Shown: one piece after another, positions 6,525 to 10,437 of the stretch
Position numbering within the stretch: the first letter of the stretch is position 1
Layout: every line of letters begins with the position of its first letter
Origin: Actinomycetota bacterium
GTDB lineage: Bacteria; Actinomycetota; Actinomycetes; Actinomycetales; Cellulomonadaceae
Assembly (NCBI GenBank): GCA_018898235.1
Contig: JAHIJU010000393.1
Location: forward strand, 1 to 10,437
Length of the DNA: 10,437 nt
Direction: 5' to 3'
Translations under genes and position numbers: made by a program
Notes under the pieces: generated by a model
Told to the model about the DNA's origin: nothing
Seen by the model: the letters and a program-made list of their open reading frames with translations, nothing else
Database searches by the model: none

Positions 6525-7381
6525 TGGGGGTCGTACTGGGTCTGCTGCTCGGGACGGGGCTCGCCACCGTGTGGTGGTCGTTCTGGCCCGCACCGGTGCG
6601 CGTCGCACGACCGCCGTCGCGGTGGCGGCTCCGGGTGGGCGACATGCTCGCCCAGGCCGGGGTGCGCGGCGTGGGGCCCGCCGGGCTCGTGGCCACCAGC
6701 CTCGGGGTCGGGATCGCGACCGGCCTGGTGCTGCTCGTGCTGGTGCCCGCCGGTGTCGCAGGCTGCTTCGCAGCGTTCGCCGCCTTCGTCCCGTGGTTCG
6801 CGGTGCGCGGCCGGGCGCGACGCAAGGTCGCCGCCCGGCGGACGCTGTGGCCTGATGTGGTCGACCACCTCGCATCGGCGATCCGGGCGGGGCTGGCCCT
6901 GCCCGAGGCCGTCGCGCAGCTCGCCGAACGCGGGCCGGTCGAGCTGCGTGAGCCGTTCCGGGCGTTCGCGGAGGACTATCGGGCGACCGGACAGTTCGGG
7001 CAGTGCCTCGACCTGCTCAAGGACCGGTTCGCGGACCCGGTGGCCGATCGGATCGTCGAGGCGTTGCGGATGACCCGGGACGTGGGTGGCACCGATCTGG
7101 GCCGACTCCTGCGGACCTTGTCCTCGTTCCTGCGGGACGACCTGCGGGTCCGAGGCGAGCTCGAGGCCCGTCAGAGCTGGACGGTGAACGCCGCGCGGCT
7201 TGCTGTCGCTGCGCCGTGGCTGGTGCTCGCACTGCTCATCGGACGACCCGAGGCCGCGAAGGCGTACGGGTCGATGACCGGGTCGCTCGTGCTGGTCGCC
7301 GGGGCCGCCTGCTCGGCGGTGGCCTACTGGCTGATGCAGCGGGTCGCACGGTTGCCCGAGGACCCGCGGGTGCTGCGATGA
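6524..7381 (+). CDS. tadB: Tad pilus inner-membrane platform protein TadB
   Basis: This 285-residue polytopic protein carries the type II secretion F (T2SSF) domain and forms, with TadC, the membrane platform on which CpaF acts. Hydrophobic segments lie at about 3-20, 54-76, 77-94, 223-240 and 252-271. The cytoplasmic T2SSF helices lie between (about 100-215), with LWPDVVDHLASAIRAGLALPEA (108-129), FGQCLDLLKDRFADP and the late RELEAR-like GELEARQSWT (211-220) that precedes the C-terminal membrane pair in actinobacterial TadB proteins. The ATG at 6524 is joined to the cpaF stop as TGATG, and its own ribosome site is weak, so re-initiation after cpaF is likely. The assignment as TadB rather than TadC rests on gene order and on the lack of the C-terminal KKEV motif. 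Confidence 0.9.
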   Translation: MGVVLGLLLGTGLATVWWSFWPAPVRVARPPSRWRLRVGDMLAQAGVRGVGPAGLVATSLGVGIATGLVLLVLVPAGVAGCFAAFAAFVPWFAVRGRARRKVAARRTLWPDVVDHLASAIRAGLALPEAVAQLAERGPVELREPFRAFAEDYRATGQFGQCLDLLKDRFADPVADRIVEALRMTRDVGGTDLGRLLRTLSSFLRDDLRVRGELEARQSWTVNAARLAVAAPWLVLALLIGRPEAAKAYGSMTGSLVLVAGAACSAVAYWLMQRVARLPEDPRVLR

Positions 7382-8310
7382 GCTCGACGGTCGCCGGGGG
7401 TCTCGTCGGACTGGCGTTCGGGCTCGGGGTGTGGCTCACGGTGGCCCGGTTGGCGGCCCGGCACGTGACGCTCGACGAGCGTCTGGCGCCGTACCTGCGA
7501 GCCAGACGCAGTACATCGGCCCTGATCGCGCTGCCTGAGGTCGCCACCCCGATCGCTGTGATCGAGCGGCTGGTCGCTCCCTTCACCGCCGATGCGTTGC
7601 GCCTGGTCGCTCAGCTGTCGGCGCCGAGCGAGCAGGTCCGCGCTCGCCTGGTGCGGGCGGGGCGCGACGACAGCGTCGAGCAGTTCCGGGTGGGGCAGGT
7701 GGTGGGCCTCGCAGCAGGGCTCGCGGCCGGGGTGGCCGGGGCCCTGGTGCTCGTGGCGTGGCGGGGGACACCGCTGGGCGCGCTCGTGGGGCTCGTCGGT
7801 GTGTCGGCGGTCGCGGGGGTCCTGGTGCCCGACTGGTGGTTGGGTCGCCAGGTGCGTCGACGCGAGGCGCGGATGCTCGCCGAGCTTCCCGCCGTGGCCG
7901 AGCTGCTGGCCCTCGCGGTCGCTGCCGGCGAAGGGGCGCTGGGCGCGCTCGAACGGGTGTCAGCCGCCAGCGGGGGTGACCTGGGCGTCGAGCTGGCCCG
8001 GACGTTGGCCGAGGCCAGATCGGGTGAGCCGCTCACGGTGGCCCTCGACCGGCTGTCGGCGCGCACGGGGCTCGCGGCCCTGGCCCGTTTCGCCGAGGGG
8101 GTCGCGGTCGCCCTGACCCGAGGCACCCCGCTGGCCGATGTGCTGCGGGCCCAGGCGCAGGACGTGCGCGAGGCCAGCCGCCGGGCGCTGATGGAGACCG
8201 GTGGCAAGAAGGAGGTGGCGATGATGGTCCCGGTGGTGTTCCTGATCCTCCCGGTGACCGTCGTGTTCGCCGTCTTCCCGAGTCTGGTCGTGCTGCAGGT
8301 CGGGCCGTGA
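7378..8310 (+). CDS. tadC: Tad pilus inner-membrane platform protein TadC
   Basis: This 310-residue T2SSF-domain protein is the second platform subunit. Membrane segments are predicted at about 5-25, 106-127, 131-150 and 281-306. The cytoplasmic domain includes LAELPAVAELLALAVAAGEGA (167-187) and ends in the TadC hallmark: GGKKEVAMMVPVVFLILPV (275-293), followed by the FAVFPSL helix end. The start is the ATG at 7378, which overlaps the tadB stop as ATGA; in-frame sequence further upstream is out-of-frame tadB reading. The 3' end is followed by a 57-nt gap, the only true gap within the operon, before the pilin-like gene. Platform proteins of this kind work as TadB/TadC heteromers, so both should be needed for pilus assembly. 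Confidence 0.9.
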   Translation: MSSTVAGGLVGLAFGLGVWLTVARLAARHVTLDERLAPYLRARRSTSALIALPEVATPIAVIERLVAPFTADALRLVAQLSAPSEQVRARLVRAGRDDSVEQFRVGQVVGLAAGLAAGVAGALVLVAWRGTPLGALVGLVGVSAVAGVLVPDWWLGRQVRRREARMLAELPAVAELLALAVAAGEGALGALERVSAASGGDLGVELARTLAEARSGEPLTVALDRLSARTGLAALARFAEGVAVALTRGTPLADVLRAQAQDVREASRRALMETGGKKEVAMMVPVVFLILPVTVVFAVFPSLVVLQVGP

Positions 8311-8367
8311 GCCCGCAACGGACGCCCCGACCCGCAGGGGGCAGGGGAACTACCAGGAGGTACGACG
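8311..8367 (+). promoter_or_regulatory. Leader of the pilin-like gene: short stem and optimal ribosome binding site
   Basis: This is the only gap inside the Tad operon. It holds a possible GC stem, GCCCC (8324-8328) with GGGGC (8338-8342), and a textbook AGGAGG (8355-8360) 7 nt before the GTG at 8368. This is the best ribosome site in the window, fitting a subunit needed in high copy. I see no -10-like box, so expression probably depends on the operon transcript. The stem might protect a processed pilin mRNA end; that is speculation. Confidence 0.4.
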
Positions 8368-8553
8368 GTGAGACGAATCATGGCGTGGGGATTCCGGGTG
8401 GCCCGCGGACTGCGGGAGGACCGCGGCGACGTTCCGGGGTGGGTGCTCGTCACGTTGATGACTGCCGGACTGGTGACCCTGCTCTGGGCGTTGGCCGGGC
8501 CGCTGCTGGCGCGCCTGTTCACCGAGGCGGTCTCCTCGGTCACCGTGCACTGA
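8368..8553 (+). CDS. Small pilin-like membrane protein, candidate Flp-type pilin of the Tad operon
   Basis: This 61-residue protein has a basic, charged N-terminus (MRRIMAWGFRVARGLREDRG), one hydrophobic helix (about 23-47) and a short C-terminus. Its size, its position between tadC and the tadE-like genes, and its excellent AGGAGG ribosome site (7-nt spacing) all suggest the Flp pilin or a pilin replacement. However, the class III prepilin signature (Gly, then Glu-Tyr at +5/+6, as in canonical Flp) is missing. After Gly20 come Asp-Val-Pro-Gly-Trp, and no Glu follows within the helix start. I chose the GTG at 8368 by ribosome-site spacing; the ATG at codon 5 is too far from it. Its TGA overlaps the next gene's likely CTG start. 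Function is inferred from context; it could instead be a minor assembly protein with the true pilin elsewhere. Confidence 0.72.
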   Translation: MRRIMAWGFRVARGLREDRGDVPGWVLVTLMTAGLVTLLWALAGPLLARLFTEAVSSVTVH

Positions 8554-8918
8554 GCGACGCGGGATCGGCGGTCGTGGACTTCGTCCTGGTCGGCGCGCTC
8601 GTCCTCCTGCTGTTCGCCGCCATCGTCCAGCTCGCACTCGCGATGCACGTGCGCAGCATGCTGGTCGACTGCGCGGGGCAGGGCGCCCGGTATGCGGCGC
8701 AGGCGGGCCACGTGCCCCTGGACGGTGTCGCGCGGACGACCGAGCTGATCGACGCGACTCTCTCACCGGCGTACTCCCGCGACGTGGTCGCCCGACGGGC
8801 CGTCGTCGACGGTGTAGACCAGGTAGAGGTCGAGGTGACGGCACCGCTGCCGGTGCTCGGGCTCGTCGGCCCCACCGGGCTCACCGTGCGTGGCCACGCT
8901 CTCGTGGAGGCGCCGTGA
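8550..8918 (+). CDS. TadE-like pseudopilin, apparently with a CTG start
   Basis: This is a TadE-family minor pilin, about 122 residues. The order is SDAG then SAVVDFVLVGALVLLLFAAIVQ: the prepilin-type cleavage site with Gly at -1 and Asp, not the usual Glu, at +5, in front of a hydrophobic helix (about 6-28). MHVRSMLVDCAGQGARYAAQAG follows, typical of the TadE region after the helix, then a soluble tail of beta-prone sequence. No ATG, GTG or TTG lies in a sensible place. The first downstream GTG (8574) would remove the cleavage motif, and upstream in-frame codons lie deep in the pilin-like gene. The CTG at 8550 overlaps the previous TGA as CTGA, exactly where neighbours have ATGA or GTGA, so translation probably couples there. 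A base error in the sequence is the alternative. Confidence 0.82.
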   Translation: MSDAGSAVVDFVLVGALVLLLFAAIVQLALAMHVRSMLVDCAGQGARYAAQAGHVPLDGVARTTELIDATLSPAYSRDVVARRAVVDGVDQVEVEVTAPLPVLGLVGPTGLTVRGHALVEAP

Positions 8919-9400
8919 CGGCGCGCGGCCCGCGGCGTACCTCGAGGGGTGGTCGGGTCGGGCGAAGTGGCCGGGATGACGGGAACGCGGTGGTGGAGTT
9001 CCTGGCGCTGACCTTCGTGCTGCTGATCCCGGTGGCCTACCTCGTGCTCACCCTCGGGCGGCTGCAGGCCGCGGTCTTCGCCACCGAGGCGGCCGCCCGC
9101 GGCGCGGCCCGCGTCTACGTCACCTCGGCCGATGCGAACCAGGCCGGTACCCGCGCGCTCACCGCGACCGACCTGGCGCTCGACGACCAGGGCTTCGACG
9201 ACGACCCCACCCAGGCGCTGCGCCTGACCTGCACGAACACCCGGTGCCTGAGCCCGGGCGGCCAGGTGACGGCCGAGGTCACCGTGCAGGTCCCGCTGCC
9301 GTTCGTCCCGGGCTTCGTCCGGGACAGGGTGCCGCTGTCGGTGCCGGTCAGCGCGGTGCGAACGGCGGCCGTCGACGAGTTCCGGACGGGTCGGGGGTGA
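8915..9400 (+). CDS. TadE/TadF-like pseudopilin with canonical prepilin signal
   Basis: This 161-residue protein has a basic N-terminus (about 1-20) and the class III prepilin motif DDG-NAVVEF: cleavage after Gly23, Glu28 at +5. It continues with a hydrophobic helix (about 29-48), the post-helix region GRLQAAVFATEAAARGAARVYV and a soluble tail. Two cysteines (106 and 111, in LTCTNTRC) could form a small disulfide loop after export. It is the only pilin-like product in the operon with the complete Gly/Glu+5 signal, so it is the best substrate for a TadV/CpaA-type prepilin peptidase, which is not encoded here. The GTG at 8915 overlaps the previous stop as GTGA. TadE/F proteins are thought to be minor components or initiators of the pilus. 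The TadE versus TadF label cannot be settled by eye. Confidence 0.85.
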   Translation: MTARGPRRTSRGGRVGRSGRDDGNAVVEFLALTFVLLIPVAYLVLTLGRLQAAVFATEAAARGAARVYVTSADANQAGTRALTATDLALDDQGFDDDPTQALRLTCTNTRCLSPGGQVTAEVTVQVPLPFVPGFVRDRVPLSVPVSAVRTAAVDEFRTGRG

Positions 9401-9876
9401 GCGTGCGAGCCGGCGACCCGCACCCGCGCAGACCGGCGGGCTCCGACGACGGGCAGGTCATGGTGCTCACCATCAGCGTGATGCTGCTCGCGCTGGCCCT
9501 CGTGCTCGTGGTGGCTGCTGCCACCTCGGTGCACCTGGAACGCACCCGGCTGCTGGCGCTCGCCGACCTCGCGGCGCTCGCGGCGGCCGATGAGCTCGAC
9601 AGCCCGTCGTACTTCGCGCCCGGTGCCGATGCTGCCGACAGACCGGCCGTGCCGCTCACGGATACGGGGGTGCGCGCGGCGGTCGAGGCCTACCTGGCCG
9701 AGCACGCCGAACCGGGTCTCGACCAGCTCGTGGTGGTCGACGCCTCTACCCCCGACGGCCGGTCGGTCGAGGTGGTGCTGAGCGCCGTCGCCCACCCGGC
9801 GCTGCTTGGACCGGTGCTCGCGCAGGTTGCCCCCGACGTGCGGGTCGAGGCGACCTCCTCGGCCCGGGCCTGGTGA
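9397..9876 (+). CDS. TadG-like / Rv3654c-like membrane-anchored secretion-neighbourhood protein
   Basis: This 159-residue protein has one N-terminal hydrophobic helix (about 21-43) after a DDGQ motif. The family-typical segment LERTRLLALADLAALAAADEL (47-67) follows, then a soluble domain of about 90 residues. This arrangement is that of TadG-like N-termini and of the short actinobacterial TadE-like proteins found last in Tad clusters (Rv3654c type). It lacks the large von Willebrand-type domain of full TadG. Residue +5 after Gly19 is not acidic, so standard prepilin processing is doubtful. The start is GTG at 9397, overlapping the previous TGA as GTGA; a second GTG two codons later is possible. 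It is the last Tad gene, 18 nt before prfB, which appears to have its own promoter. Confidence 0.8.
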   Translation: MSVRAGDPHPRRPAGSDDGQVMVLTISVMLLALALVLVVAAATSVHLERTRLLALADLAALAAADELDSPSYFAPGADAADRPAVPLTDTGVRAAVEAYLAEHAEPGLDQLVVVDASTPDGRSVEVVLSAVAHPALLGPVLAQVAPDVRVEATSSARAW

Positions 9877-9880
9877 CCGG

Positions 9881-9886
9881 TACCCT
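9881..9886 (+). promoter_or_regulatory. Candidate -10 element of prfB (near-leaderless)
   Basis: TACCCT fits TANNNT and ends 8 nt before the prfB GTG. Transcription would therefore start at or within a base or two of the start codon. No Shine-Dalgarno sequence is present between them beyond a weak GGAC. A -35 is not evident. This would uncouple prfB from the Tad operon just upstream. Confidence 0.42.
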
Positions 9887-9894
9887 GGACGGTC

Positions 9895-10437
9895 GTGGCC
9901 ACCACCGACTTCTCCGCCGAGATCAAGGCGCTGCGCAGCACGCTGACCTCCATCGAGGCCGTCAGCGACCCGACGCGGCTGCAGGCCAAGATCGCCGAGC
10001 TCTCGGCCGAGGCCTCCGTCCCGGACCTGTGGGACGACCCTGACCACGCCCAGCAGGTCACCAGCTCGCTGTCCGCCACGCAGGCCGAGCTCGACCGGGT
10101 CAACAGCCTGGCCTCCCGCATCGACGATCTCGAGACCCTCGTCGAGCTCGCGCTGGAGGAGGGTGACGAGGACGCCGCGGCCGAGACCGAGTCCGAGCTG
10201 CTCGCGATCCGCAAGGACATCGACGCCCTCGAGGTCCGCACGCTGCTCTCGGGGGAGTACGACGCACGTGAGGCCGTCGTCACGATCCGCTCGGGCGCCG
10301 GTGGCGTGGACGCCGCCGACTTCGCCGAGATGCTGCTGCGGATGTACCTGCGCTGGGCCGAGCGGCACAAGTACCCGACCAAGGTGCTCGACACCTCCTA
10401 CGCCGAGGAGGCCGGGCTGAAGTCCGCGACCTTCGAG
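9895..10437 (+). CDS. prfB: Peptide chain release factor 2, N-terminal part (cut by window edge)
   Basis: RF2 reads UGA and UAA stop codons and triggers peptide release on the ribosome. The first 181 residues are visible. A helical N-terminal domain includes VPDLWDDPDHAQQV (42-55), the RF2-type segment LVELALEEGDEDA (82-94), then EYDAREAVVTIRSGAGGVDAADFAEMLLRMYLRWAE (121-156), which is characteristic of class I factors. The SPF anticodon-like tripeptide and the catalytic GGQ lie beyond the window. The reading frame is continuous from the GTG at 9895 through the region where many bacteria carry the programmed +1 frameshift at an in-frame TGA near codon 26; no such stop is present. The GTG is chosen because VATTDFSAEIKAL aligns with the usual actinobacterial RF2 N-terminus. 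It appears nearly leaderless. Confidence 0.95.
   Translation, partial: MATTDFSAEIKALRSTLTSIEAVSDPTRLQAKIAELSAEASVPDLWDDPDHAQQVTSSLSATQAELDRVNSLASRIDDLETLVELALEEGDEDAAAETESELLAIRKDIDALEVRTLLSGEYDAREAVVTIRSGAGGVDAADFAEMLLRMYLRWAERHKYPTKVLDTSYAEEAGLKSATFE

Noticed and set aside
5244..6875. Long open frame (543 codons) on the minus strand opposite cpaF
   Set aside because: It lies antisense to a clear ATPase gene, its protein is Arg/His/Gly/Pro-rich with no recognisable domain, and long open antisense frames are expected in GC-rich DNA.
9115..10368. Minus-strand open frame of 417 codons opposite the tadE-like, tadG-like and prfB genes
   Set aside because: Composition is low-complexity and it crosses three well-supported plus-strand genes; it is a shadow frame.

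Overview
The window is very GC-rich, closely packed and dominated by Gly/Ala/Arg/Val-rich proteins. It carries a Kgd-type 2-oxoglutarate decarboxylase, a secretin-less Tad (Flp) pilus operon, GTG starts and TANNNT -10 boxes with little or no leader. Together these point to a monoderm actinobacterium (Actinomycetota). A Micrococcales / Cellulomonadaceae-like host is my best guess, inferred from overall protein style and not from any search. I see no mobile element, tRNA, rRNA or CRISPR array, and both window edges cut through housekeeping genes.

Layout. (1) 1-1087, minus strand: N-terminal part of kgd, running off the left edge. (2) 1275-3103, minus strand: a two-component pair transcribed towards kgd, response regulator first, then a HAMP histidine kinase with a GTGA stop/start overlap. 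(3) 3104-3406: a 303-bp divergent intergenic region with a 16-bp direct repeat at 21-bp period and three perfect palindromes. (4) 3407-4219, plus strand: a secreted VanY/M15B-type D,D-carboxypeptidase, ending tail-to-tail 12 bp from (5) 4232-5131, minus strand: an aldose 1-epimerase family enzyme that looks leaderless. (6) 5132-5297: a divergent control region with a perfect 16-bp palindrome and a -10-like TAGGGT. (7) 5298-9876, plus strand: a seven-gene Tad operon (CpaF ATPase, TadB, TadC, a 61-residue pilin-like protein, two TadE-like pseudopilins and a TadG-like protein), mostly coupled through 1- or 4-bp overlaps. (8) 9895 to the end: the first 181 codons of prfB (release factor 2), read in one frame.

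How the genes work together. The CpaF hexamer would power the TadB/TadC inner-membrane platform, which assembles pilin-like subunits across a single membrane. The small proteins at the end of the operon are the candidate fibre or minor subunits. No CpaE/Ssd, prepilin peptidase, CpaB or secretin lies in the window. The absence of a secretin fits a monoderm envelope, while a prepilin peptidase must be encoded elsewhere if these proteins are processed. The two-component pair is probably self-regulated through the direct repeat and may also act on the peptidoglycan peptidase across the shared intergenic region.

I did not find a wholly new system. The points most worth a second look are the non-canonical pilin and its neighbours (only one of four pilin-like proteins has Glu at +5), an apparent CTG start on the first TadE gene, and several unassigned operator-like symmetric sites.
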